Assembly: GCA_013288575.1 (NCBI GenBank)
Contig: JABDBO010000016.1
Span: forward strand, 1 to 19,267
From: Alphaproteobacteria bacterium
Lineage (GTDB): Bacteria > Pseudomonadota > Alphaproteobacteria > Rickettsiales > 21-14-0-20-44-7
Length of the DNA stretch: 19,267 bases
Direction: 5' to 3'
Part shown: positions 1 through 6,876 of the stretch, one piece after another
How the letters are laid out: every line of letters starts with the position of its first letter
Position numbering within the stretch: position 1 is the first letter of the stretch
Made by a program: the position numbers and the translations under genes
The notes under the pieces: model-generated
Seen by the model: the letters and a program-made list of their open reading frames with translations, nothing else
Database searches by the model: none
What the model was told of the DNA's origin: nothing

Positions 1-23
1 CTCTAAATAGCCATTTTAAAGGC

Positions 24-1427
24 ATGAATTTTGTCATAAGCAAAATGTTGGAAGCATTTGATGCTTTTGCAGATCAAGTTAATGGTGCGCCACAACTTAA
101 TGGTAGTGCTGCCATAGATTTTGTGAAGGAAATAGATCTGGTATATGCTTCATATGGATCTAGTAGTAAAAATGCGCTTCCGCTTGCTTCTTTGGCATCT
201 GTTTTCCTAAATCAGCTACAAAAATCTGAAGAATTTATAATTTCGCCGCCAGTATTGGAACTTATTATAAAATCACCAGCAGGTGAAGATTATTTGCTGA
301 GTAGATTTAAATTCTATCAAGTTAATATAGAGCACGCGCAAGAAGAAATAGAAAGGTTGGAGCCTGAACTCGTAATACTGAAAGAGAAAAGGGTAACAGC
401 TAAAGCTGCTTGGGAAAAACAGGAAACAGAAGTATATCAGAAACGCGAAGAACTTTCTTCAACAGCAATAGAAGAACTTGCAAAAAATTCGGCTGAGATA
501 GCTGCAACTATAAAAAGTTTAGAAAAACCTGGTTTACTTGAATTTGTGCCAGGTATAAAAAATTGGGTAGGAAGCCGTAAGGAAAAAAATTCAGCGCTCA
601 TCTCTAATTTAAGAGAATATGGCGAAGCTAAGGTTGAATGTGCTAAAGCGCGAAATAATTATAATGCAATTAACGGTGAGATAGAGCAAAAACAAAGAAT
701 GCAAGGACAGCAGCGAATTGCGAGGATGAATTTTACGCAATCACGAAATGGTTGCCCATTGGGTGTTAAATTAGCAGAAGAACGTGGCGAATTTCTTCTG
801 GAGGCAATAGCAGAGCTTGCTGCCGAAGTTACACAAGCGGTTATGCAGCGGTATGAGTTTTTGGCGAACAGAACGGCAGAGATGGATGATCCGCAGGTTG
901 ATACAGATCTTATAAAACCGTTTCTGAAAATCTTTAAGGAAGGTATGCGTGTAAGTAAGGGCGATGTCAGAGAAGTGTATCATACTGCTTTTGAAGTGTT
1001 TGGCAGAACCAATCCAATTCCTGTGCTTTCTTCGCTTAATTTAGCGCATTTCTGCCGGGCGCAGAATTTGCCGGAATATTATACAAACCAGATGATGGAT
1101 TTATATAGCGTAATGTCTGGGGCAAGAGAGAGCGAAATTTTTCTGGCCGGAAGTAAAGCGGTTGAAGCTTTGCGAGTGGTTAGAAAAACACTGACCGAGA
1201 AAGGATTTTACCCGACAGATATTGGCTCATCACAAGTGCCTTTATTTACGGACCAGGTATTAAACATGTTCTTGCATAATAGCCGTGGTGAAAAAATAAC
1301 CAACCAATCCGAAGAAGCGTTGCCGGCGGGATTGGAAGCGGAAGTTCGTGAAAAGGTTGCTTCTATTCAGCGGAAAAAAGGCAAAGACCTTTTGAGTGAA
1401 TTAGATGTTGTTACATTGGAAAAGTAA
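24..1427 (+). CDS. Coiled-coil protein of unknown function, possibly 5'-truncated by the window edge
   Basis: I do not recognise this protein. It is 467 residues if it starts at the first ATG, but the frame stays open to the window edge with no stop and there is no properly spaced Shine-Dalgarno, so the true start may lie outside. Residues about 100-165 and 185-230 are rich in Glu, Lys, Ala and Leu with heptad-like spacing, typical of two coiled-coil helices separated by a short Pro/Gly segment (about 168-182). The C-terminal half (about 235-467) looks globular and alpha-helical. There is no signal peptide or membrane segment, so it is probably cytoplasmic. The first half uses ATA for isoleucine very often (codons 5, 31, 37 and many later), more than bamD or recN, and is more AT-rich than the C-terminal half. 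This may mark acquired DNA. It converges on the next gene with a 2-base gap. Confident as a gene; function unknown. Confidence 0.8.
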   Translation: MNFVISKMLEAFDAFADQVNGAPQLNGSAAIDFVKEIDLVYASYGSSSKNALPLASLASVFLNQLQKSEEFIISPPVLELIIKSPAGEDYLLSRFKFYQVNIEHAQEEIERLEPELVILKEKRVTAKAAWEKQETEVYQKREELSSTAIEELAKNSAEIAATIKSLEKPGLLEFVPGIKNWVGSRKEKNSALISNLREYGEAKVECAKARNNYNAINGEIEQKQRMQGQQRIARMNFTQSRNGCPLGVKLAEERGEFLLEAIAELAAEVTQAVMQRYEFLANRTAEMDDPQVDTDLIKPFLKIFKEGMRVSKGDVREVYHTAFEVFGRTNPIPVLSSLNLAHFCRAQNLPEYYTNQMMDLYSVMSGARESEIFLAGSKAVEALRVVRKTLTEKGFYPTDIGSSQVPLFTDQVLNMFLHNSRGEKITNQSEEALPAGLEAEVREKVASIQRKKGKDLLSELDVVTLEK

Positions 1428-1429
1428 CT

Positions 1430-2863
1430 TTAAATTCCGCCAAAAGCTTTTTCAAATTTAGTTTTCAGCTCTTCAATATCCTCTAGACCAACGCTGATGC
1501 GGATGAGGTGGAAGGGGACGTTGGCTTTTGAAGCAAATTCGCGCTCGGTATAATGGGCGAGCATTGTGTAGGGGCAGGCGAGGGTGTAGTTGGTGCCGAG
1601 GCTGGGGCCTTTTTTTACGTCTAGTGCATCGAAGAATTTTTGGGCTTGTTCGGGGGTAGGTAGTACTAGTGAAATTATTCCGCCGTAACCATTACGTTTG
1701 TATTTTTCGTAAACTGGGTTGCCTTTGGTGTAGTAAATTTGAGCTTTGAGTTTTGAGTTTTGAGCTTTGAGCCAGTCATATAAATTTTCAGCGTTTTCAT
1801 TCACCTTTGCGATGCGGGTAGCGAAATCACGGCTGTTTTTTTCAAGCACGATTGCGTCGGGGCCGAAGAGCAAATCTTCATATTGCGCGTCGAGTTTGGT
1901 TTTAAGCTCGGCAAATAATGGGGATTTTGAATTGAGTATTAGCGAGCCGGCGAGCACGTCGCCGATGCCGGAGAAGAATTTGGTTAAGGATGAAACGATG
2001 ATGTCGGCAAAAGGGGTTAAATCGACATTGGCCCAGGTGGAGAGAGTGTCGTCAATGACGAGCGCAATTTTGTTGGCGCGACAGATTGTTGAGAGCTTTT
2101 CAAGATCAACTGCAGTCAGCAGCGGATTGGTTGGAAATTCGGTGAATACTGCGCTTATCTTTTTCGCTTTAATGGTTTTTTCAAGCTCAGCAAGATTGGC
2201 GACATCGGAGATGAAAATAGTTTCGTGGCCAAATTTTTCCTGGATTTTTAAAGTATCAACATAAGGGAAACCGAGCTGGATAGTTGGGCCAGTTGAATTG
2301 ATTTCGAATGCTGAAAAAATTGCGGCCATGCCGGATGGGTAGAGGTAGATGTTTTCAGCTTTCTCGCCAGTTAATGTGCTCAAATGTTCTTGAATATTTT
2401 GTTTTTCGGCGGCGCCATTATTGGTTTTTTGATGTTCAAGAACCGCTTCAGCCTGGCGGGAGCTGACGATAAAACCGGCATGCTGCCAGAATGATTTGGC
2501 GAGTTTTTGTAAGCTATTGTGAAAAGTTACTGCCCAAATTCCATCAGAAAATTTGTTGATGGAAAGTTGGTTATGAGTTTCCGGTTGCTGTTTATGGCAG
2601 AATTTTACGCAGAGTTTTGCGACACGTTCTGATGGGAAAACGAGACAGAATTCATCCGCTTCTGCGAATTTTTTTTCAGCTTCTTTGAATAATTTTTTGG
2701 TGATTTCATTATAGACGAAGCGTGGATAGCCGGTTTTCATCGCGTTGATTACGCGCGGGTTCCCTTCTTCATAGCCAATCACATCCGCCCAGGTGGGAAG
2801 GCTTACGGAAACCGCATGTTTCGTATTGGGTAGTGGCTCGCCAAGTGATTGTTGATTGTTCAT
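1430..2863 (-). CDS. PLP-dependent cystathionine gamma-synthase-like enzyme (Cys/Met metabolism family, STR2-like)
   Basis: Predicted transsulfuration enzyme of 477 residues, likely joining cysteine to an activated homoserine to make cystathionine; exact substrate is unproven. The PLP fold is clear: YPSGMAAI (175-182), an Asp pair at 271-272 in VIDDT, and the Schiff-base lysine K295 in SSLTK. The first 130 residues, including SLPTWADVIGYEEGNPRV (21-38), are an extra N-terminal region that, from memory, characterises long fungal cystathionine gamma-synthases (STR2/met-7) and some bacterial relatives, unlike the roughly 390-residue MetB/MetC. I chose ATG at 2863: an upstream open frame reaches 3103 but would overlap bamD by over 200 bases, and a promoter with its -10 at 2873-2878 sits just before 2863. 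Residues 365-376 are encoded by a tandem heptamer repeat. Family secure, precise reaction moderate. Confidence 0.85.
   Translation of the reverse strand: MNNQQSLGEPLPNTKHAVSVSLPTWADVIGYEEGNPRVINAMKTGYPRFVYNEITKKLFKEAEKKFAEADEFCLVFPSERVAKLCVKFCHKQQPETHNQLSINKFSDGIWAVTFHNSLQKLAKSFWQHAGFIVSSRQAEAVLEHQKTNNGAAEKQNIQEHLSTLTGEKAENIYLYPSGMAAIFSAFEINSTGPTIQLGFPYVDTLKIQEKFGHETIFISDVANLAELEKTIKAKKISAVFTEFPTNPLLTAVDLEKLSTICRANKIALVIDDTLSTWANVDLTPFADIIVSSLTKFFSGIGDVLAGSLILNSKSPLFAELKTKLDAQYEDLLFGPDAIVLEKNSRDFATRIAKVNENAENLYDWLKAQNSKLKAQIYYTKGNPVYEKYKRNGYGGIISLVLPTPEQAQKFFDALDVKKGPSLGTNYTLACPYTMLAHYTEREFASKANVPFHLIRISVGLEDIEELKTKFEKAFGGI
1738..1772 (-). repeat. Tandem heptamer repeat, five units, inside the CGS-like gene
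   Basis: On the + strand five consecutive 7-base units TTTGAGC/TTTGAGT run without interruption (starts 1738, 1745, 1752, 1759, 1766). They differ only at the last base. On the coding strand they give LKAQNSKLKAQI (residues 365-376 of the CGS-like protein). Because the unit is not a multiple of three, gain or loss of one unit would shift the frame and replace roughly the last 100 residues; three units would be neutral. Confidence 0.9.
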
Positions 2864-2902
2864 TGTGATTGATTTATAAACCATCCATGCATGCAAAAAC
2901 AA
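2852..2902. promoter_or_regulatory. Bidirectional promoter with shared palindromic -10 (CGS-like gene / bamD)
   Basis: The octamer TTTATAAA at 2873-2880 is a perfect palindrome and supplies both -10 boxes. Forward (bamD): TTGATT 2852-2857, 17-base spacer, TATAAA 2875-2880, then ATG at 2887. Reverse (CGS-like gene): TTGTTT at 2902-2897, 18-base spacer, TATAAA at 2878-2873, then ATG at 2863. In both directions the expected start of transcription, about 7 bases past the -10, falls at or within a few bases of the ATG, so both mRNAs look leaderless. Neither gene has a Shine-Dalgarno. Assigned by eye against the sigma70 consensus. Confidence 0.6.
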
Positions 2903-3705
2903 TAATTTTAAGTCTATTCCTCGTTCTTGGCATATCTGCTTGTTCGCATAAGGATAAAGATTTGGACGAAGATGCCAATACCAAGCCGCCGGAAGAGATG
3001 TATAATGAGGCGCAGGATAAGCTGGCTGATCATAGTTATAAAACTGCGGCCAAGGATTTTTTAGAAGTTGAGCGCCAGCATCCATATTCGAAATGGGCTT
3101 CAACCGCGCAAATTCAAGCGGCTTATGCGGATTACAGGGCTGAGCAATATGATGATGCGATTAATACTTTGCAGCGGTTTATCAAATTATCGCCGGGTAG
3201 CCCGGATGTTCCATATGCTTATTATTTGACCGCGCTTTGCTATTATAACCAGATTTCCGATGTTGGTCGCGACCAGGAAATGACGGTTAAAGCTCGCCAG
3301 GCACTAAAAGATGTTATCGCACGTTATCCGGATTCGGATTATGGCCGCGACGCACAGTTTAAATTGGATTTAACCGATGACCAATTGGCTGGCAAAGAGA
3401 TGGAAGTTGGCCGTTGGTATTTAAATAAAAAACAATATATTGCCGCAATCAACCGTTTCAAAACCGTGGTTGAACAATATCCACGCACAGCCCAAATTGA
3501 AGAAGCGCTGCACCGTTTGGTGGAATGTTACCTAGCACTTGGCGTTGTGCCGGAAGCGCAGAAATATGCATCAGTTTTGGGGCATAATTACCCGGGTAGC
3601 AAATGGTATGATGATTCTTATAATTTGTTACTGAAGGGTTCAATCCCAGCGCATTCGAATGCTGAAAGCGCGGATACTGGCAAATCTTGGTATAATATTT
3701 GGTAA
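2887..3705 (+). CDS. bamD: BamD, outer-membrane protein assembly lipoprotein
   Basis: BamD (YfiO/ComL) is the essential lipoprotein of the BAM complex that, with BamA, inserts beta-barrel proteins into the outer membrane. The 272-residue protein begins with a short basic N-terminus, a hydrophobic core and a lipobox ending ISAC, so Cys19 would be lipidated and the mature protein anchored in the outer membrane facing the periplasm. After it comes a run of TPR-like helical pairs starting with EEMYNEAQDKLADHSYKTA and repeating tyrosine- and proline-rich helices (for example RHPYSKWASTAQIQAAYA), the usual BamD layout and close to the usual length. I chose ATG 2887 over the in-frame TTG 2869 because the signal peptide fits and the predicted -10 (2875-2880) would be overlapped by the longer form. 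recN follows after 260 bases, an order common in Alphaproteobacteria; lpxC and ligA, often also nearby, are absent here. Confidence 0.95.
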   Translation: MHAKTIILSLFLVLGISACSHKDKDLDEDANTKPPEEMYNEAQDKLADHSYKTAAKDFLEVERQHPYSKWASTAQIQAAYADYRAEQYDDAINTLQRFIKLSPGSPDVPYAYYLTALCYYNQISDVGRDQEMTVKARQALKDVIARYPDSDYGRDAQFKLDLTDDQLAGKEMEVGRWYLNKKQYIAAINRFKTVVEQYPRTAQIEEALHRLVECYLALGVVPEAQKYASVLGHNYPGSKWYDDSYNLLLKGSIPAHSNAESADTGKSWYNIW

Positions 3706-3712
3706 TTATAAT

Positions 3713-3790
3713 CGCGCCCCGTGCGCGGCTCCTGCCGCTCCGATGGCGCGTCGCTCAAGGCTGGCTCGGCCTCCTGCCTCGCTTGATTAA
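3713..3790. repeat. GC-rich intergenic block downstream of bamD
   Basis: This stretch is far richer in G and C than the genes around it. It contains an inverted pair CGCGCC (3713-3718) and GGCGCG (3745-3750) and recurring short words such as GGCTCCTGCC and GGCTCGGCC. It lies between bamD and the multi-hairpin element at 3793-3905 and may be part of the same dispersed repeat. The minus strand is open here by composition only; I see no coding signal. Its nature is uncertain. Confidence 0.5.
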
Positions 3791-3792
3791 TT

Positions 3793-3905
3793 GTTACCAA
3801 ACGAGCGTTGCGGACGCTCGCATTTAGTAACAGCCGCCTCGCGTCCGAAGGACGCCTATTATTAATAGGCAGCTTTGCTGCCGTGGTGCGGCGGCTGACG
3901 GCTCC
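3793..3905. repeat. Intergenic multi-hairpin element, copy A (long form)
   Basis: Stem 1 pairs GTTACCAAACGAGCGT (3793-3808) with 3814-3831, with a 5-base loop, one mismatch and a 2-base CA bulge at 3821-3822. Next, CAGCCGCC (3831-3838) pairs perfectly with GGCGGCTG (3890-3897), enclosing three perfect small hairpins: GCGTCC/GGACGC (3841-3855), CTATT/AATAG (3856-3868) and GCAGC/GCTGC (3869-3881). The element ends with GCGGCTGACGGCTCC (3891-3905), identical to 7905-7919. No T-tract follows as in an intrinsic terminator; only five T's come a few bases later. It lies 24 bases before the recN -35 box. Confidence 0.75.
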
Positions 3906-3928
3906 TGATTTTTGCAAGGTTCTTATTA

Positions 3929-3957
3929 TTGAATTAAGTTAAGACTATCTGTATATT
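3929..3957 (+). promoter_or_regulatory. Predicted recN promoter, leaderless
   Basis: TTGAAT (3929-3934), 17-base spacer, TATATT (3952-3957). The ATG of recN is at 3966, 8 bases past the -10, where transcription would be expected to begin. There is no Shine-Dalgarno before the ATG. No LexA-type box is obvious to me, although recN is SOS-controlled in many bacteria. Confidence 0.6.
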
Positions 3958-3965
3958 CGCGGCAT

Positions 3966-5597
3966 ATGCTGCAATCCATAAATATTAAAAATATCGTATT
4001 GATTGAAAGCCTTGAGCTAGATTTTAAGCAAGGTTTCACTGCGCTGACTGGTGAAACAGGGGCGGGGAAATCTATTATTTTATCATCGCTAGGCTTGGTT
4101 TTGGGCAAAAAAGCCGATGCTGGCATATTACGCTTTGGCGCAGAATCTGGCGAAGTGACGGCAGAATTTGGTTTAAACAAACGCGTCGAAGCAATTTTGG
4201 CGGAAAATGAAATTGATAATGATGCTTTGGTGATTAGGCGAAAAATTTCTGCGGATGGAAAATCTAAAGCCTATGTAAATGATACGCCGGTTTCGCTGAA
4301 ATTATTGGAAGAAATTGGGCGGAATTTAGTGGAAATTCATGGCCAGCATGACCAATCAACCTTGCTTGAAACAACCAAGCAACGCGAGATGATTGATAAA
4401 TATGCCAAATTGGAAAAAGATTTGGATAGTTTGGCAAAAGCTTTTGATGAATGGAAAAATGCTGAAAAAGAATTGGTGGAGCGGAAAAGTAAAATTGCCA
4501 AGGCGCGCGCGGAAGAAGATTATTTAAGCCATGTATTTCAAGAACTCAGCGAGTTAAATGCAGAAGCTGGTGAAGAGACGCAACTGGCAGATTTGCGCCG
4601 TGAGATGATGGATTATGAGAAGGTGATAAAAGTTTTGCGCGATGTGATTGAAGAATTGACGCGTGATAAGAATATTGATTCAACAATAATGAATGCGCAG
4701 AAAGCTTTGACTCGCGCCAATAACTCAAAATTTACGACGGCAATTGAATATTTGGAGAAAGCTTCGGTGGAAATTGGCGAAGCATTTCGCGAGTTGGAGC
4801 GGCTAGAAAATGATGTAGAGATCAACCCTGAAAAACTGGGGGCGATTGAGGAGCGTTTGTTTAAGATTCGCGAAGTATCGCGAAAATATGATCGGCCTGC
4901 GGATGAATTGGCAGAATTTCAGGCAGAGGTTGCAGAAAAATTGAAGCTTTTGGGTGAGGAAGAAGGTGATTTGAAAGCGCTGGAAAAGCGCGTTGGAGAG
5001 CTTGATGATGCTTATAGCAAACTGGCGATGGCTGTTTCGGAAAAGCGCAAAATTGCAGCGAAAAAGATGGAAACTAGACTGGTCGGTGAGTTAAAGCCGC
5101 TGGCGATGGCAGGAGTAAAATTCGAAGTGAAATTCGAACTTCAGGCACCGAGCGCAAAAGGTGTGGATAAAGTAGAGTTTTTGGCTTCAACCAACCCGGG
5201 CACGCCGCTCGGGAGTTTGGCCGATATTGCATCGGGTGGCGAAATTTCGCGTTTTATGTTGGCTTTGAAAGTTGTGCTGTTAGGCGCATCAACCGCTCCG
5301 ACGATTATTTTTGATGAGATAGATACAGGAACCGGAGGCTCGGTGGCCGCATCAATTGGTGAGCGGTTAGCCAAGCTGGGAGCTGAATTGCAGGTTTTTG
5401 TGGTGACGCACTTACCGCAAGTGGCAGCCTTGGCAGAGCATCACTGGAAAGTGAGCAAGCAAAAAAGTGGCAAGGCGAATGTGACGCATGTTGAGGAACT
5501 TTCGGCGAAATCACGCAAGGAAGAACTGGCGCGGATGTTGGCAGGGGCGGAAATCACGAATGAGGCTCGGGCGGCGGCAGAGAAATTGATGGCTTAG
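3966..5597 (+). CDS. recN: RecN, DNA repair SMC-like ATPase
   Basis: RecN is an SMC-like ATPase that acts on DNA double-strand breaks together with RecA. The 543-residue protein has the full set of ABC/SMC motifs: Walker A GETGAGKS (29-36), a long helical coiled-coil middle (about 150-380, rich in Glu, Lys and Leu), the ABC signature ASGGEISRFMLALK beginning at residue 422, and Walker B TIIFDEID (446-453) with catalytic Glu451. Length matches the family (about 550). The start ATG fits the N-terminal MLQSINIKNI, typical of RecN, and a promoter placed just upstream. The stop codon overlaps the convergent pgi gene by 4 bases. Confidence 0.96.
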   Translation: MLQSINIKNIVLIESLELDFKQGFTALTGETGAGKSIILSSLGLVLGKKADAGILRFGAESGEVTAEFGLNKRVEAILAENEIDNDALVIRRKISADGKSKAYVNDTPVSLKLLEEIGRNLVEIHGQHDQSTLLETTKQREMIDKYAKLEKDLDSLAKAFDEWKNAEKELVERKSKIAKARAEEDYLSHVFQELSELNAEAGEETQLADLRREMMDYEKVIKVLRDVIEELTRDKNIDSTIMNAQKALTRANNSKFTTAIEYLEKASVEIGEAFRELERLENDVEINPEKLGAIEERLFKIREVSRKYDRPADELAEFQAEVAEKLKLLGEEEGDLKALEKRVGELDDAYSKLAMAVSEKRKIAAKKMETRLVGELKPLAMAGVKFEVKFELQAPSAKGVDKVEFLASTNPGTPLGSLADIASGGEISRFMLALKVVLLGASTAPTIIFDEIDTGTGGSVAASIGERLAKLGAELQVFVVTHLPQVAALAEHHWKVSKQKSGKANVTHVEELSAKSRKEELARMLAGAEITNEARAAAEKLMA

Positions 5598-6835
5598 CCG
5601 TTCTTGCGCATATATTCGCATGTGCGGCGCTTGCCTTCTTCAACAGCGGGCTGGTCGAATGGATTTACGCCCAAGAGTTTGGCGGTGATGATTGTTTCAA
5701 GCATCAGGTGCATGATAAGCATGCCCATTTCTTCATCATCGAGTTTTGGTAGTTCGATGGCGCGCACTGGGCGCTTATTATTGACCAAAGTTTCGATGGT
5801 GGCTTTTTGTTCGGCATTGATGAGATCACCTAAGCTTTTGCCGCTTAAATAATCAAATTCCGGCTCACCGGCTTTGGGGATTTTGAATTTGCTATCAGTG
5901 GTTTTTAGCGTGATGAAATTGTAGAATTTATCTTTGCGGCCGGCCAGGAACAATTGCATTTGGCTGTGTTGGTCGATGGTGCCCATGGCTTTGATAGGGG
6001 TGGAGCCGGTGCCATTTTTGCCGATGCTTTCGGCCCAGATTTGGCGGTACCAAATATTGAGGTCTTCGAGGCGGTCAGGATAGGTCATCAGCACGTTATG
6101 CCAAATGCTTTGGCGCATGAAGGAAATATGGAGCGCCGCGGCTTCAGCAGCTTGTTCGGCGAGGTTTGTGTAAAATTCCCAGGCGCCTTTGCGGAGTTTG
6201 GCGGCGTCAACGCCGCTGGTTACGCCGGGCATGAGGCCGACGAGTGAGAGGATGGAAAAGCGGCCGCCGACATTAGGATCATGATCGTAGGTTTTGATAT
6301 TATGTTTGGCGGAGATGCGGCGGAGCGGGTTATCGCCGGGCATGGTGATGGAGAAAAAGTGTTTTTTGATATCGAGTGATTTGGCGAGTTCTAGGCAGAC
6401 GAGGAACTGGGCGATGGTTTCGATGCTGTTGCCGGATTTGGAAATGGTGAGGAAGGCAGTTTTTTTAATATCATTAGTGGCGAAAAATTCGCTGAAAGTT
6501 GCCGGGTCAATGTTTTGCATGAAAACCACTTTGGGTTTTGCGGTGCTGAAATTGCCTTGTTTGAAGCCGGTAAGCGCGTGGCCGCAAAGGCTTGAGCCAC
6601 CGGTGCCGAGCACAACGAGCGTTTCAAAGTTTTGCTTGATATTGGCGGCAAACTGGTTGATTTCTGCCAAGTCGGCAGTTTCGCGGGCAAGTGAGATTAT
6701 TGGCAATTTTCCGGCTTTTTCTTCGGCGCGGAGTTCATCAAGCGCTTTTAGAGCCTGGGATTTTAGCGCGGCAAAATCAGCTTTATCTAATTGGCCGGGC
6801 GCAAAACATGAATCAGTTACTTGTTTATAAGTCAT
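5594..6835 (-). CDS. pgi: Glucose-6-phosphate isomerase, short type
   Basis: Interconverts glucose 6-phosphate and fructose 6-phosphate in glycolysis and gluconeogenesis in the cytoplasm. The two SIS-like halves are visible: GTGGSSLCG (77-85), the phosphate-binding SKSGNSIET (132-140), GGRFS (190-194), a catalytic-region Glu269, DQHSQ with His290 (288-292), and the C-terminal QPAVEEGK whose Lys402 corresponds to the family's catalytic lysine. At 413 residues it is much shorter than the 549-residue E. coli enzyme and resembles the compact versions seen in several bacterial groups. Its end overlaps recN by 4 bases, and its start is 41 bases from the divergent ankyrin gene. A weak -10 (TATATA, 6847-6842) lies 6 bases before the ATG; no Shine-Dalgarno. 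Confidence 0.94.
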   Translation of the reverse strand: MTYKQVTDSCFAPGQLDKADFAALKSQALKALDELRAEEKAGKLPIISLARETADLAEINQFAANIKQNFETLVVLGTGGSSLCGHALTGFKQGNFSTAKPKVVFMQNIDPATFSEFFATNDIKKTAFLTISKSGNSIETIAQFLVCLELAKSLDIKKHFFSITMPGDNPLRRISAKHNIKTYDHDPNVGGRFSILSLVGLMPGVTSGVDAAKLRKGAWEFYTNLAEQAAEAAALHISFMRQSIWHNVLMTYPDRLEDLNIWYRQIWAESIGKNGTGSTPIKAMGTIDQHSQMQLFLAGRKDKFYNFITLKTTDSKFKIPKAGEPEFDYLSGKSLGDLINAEQKATIETLVNNKRPVRAIELPKLDDEEMGMLIMHLMLETIITAKLLGVNPFDQPAVEEGKRRTCEYMRKNG

Positions 6836-6849
6836 TTAAAATATATACT
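6821..6849 (+). promoter_or_regulatory. Predicted promoter of the ankyrin gene, overlapping the pgi start
   Basis: TTGTTT (6821-6826), 17-base spacer, TATACT (6844-6849). The -35 box lies inside the first codons of the divergent pgi gene. The -10 shares its TATA core with a possible -10 for pgi on the other strand (6847-6842), a second case of overlapping divergent promoters in this window. The expected leader to the ATG at 6877 is about 20 bases and has no clear Shine-Dalgarno. Confidence 0.45.
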
Positions 6850-6876
6850 ATTTCTCATATCATTAGCAGAATTGGC

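Noticed and set aside
2864..2886. SAM or other riboswitch ahead of the CGS-like gene
   Set aside because: Only 23 bases separate the two divergent starts, and the predicted transcript has no leader in which a riboswitch could fold.
2864..3103. 80-residue N-terminal extension of the CGS-like protein
   Set aside because: It lies antisense to the bamD start and first 70 codons, is rich in Tyr, Pro and Trp without family resemblance, and would place the start away from a good promoter. ATG 2863 fits better.
3618..3917. Minus-strand open frame across the bamD-recN gap
   Set aside because: It runs through the GC-rich block and the hairpins of element A and into bamD antisense. Its open state is explained by composition.
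5954..6247. Plus-strand open frame opposite pgi
   Set aside because: It is the reverse complement of a certain pgi coding region and contains no family signal.
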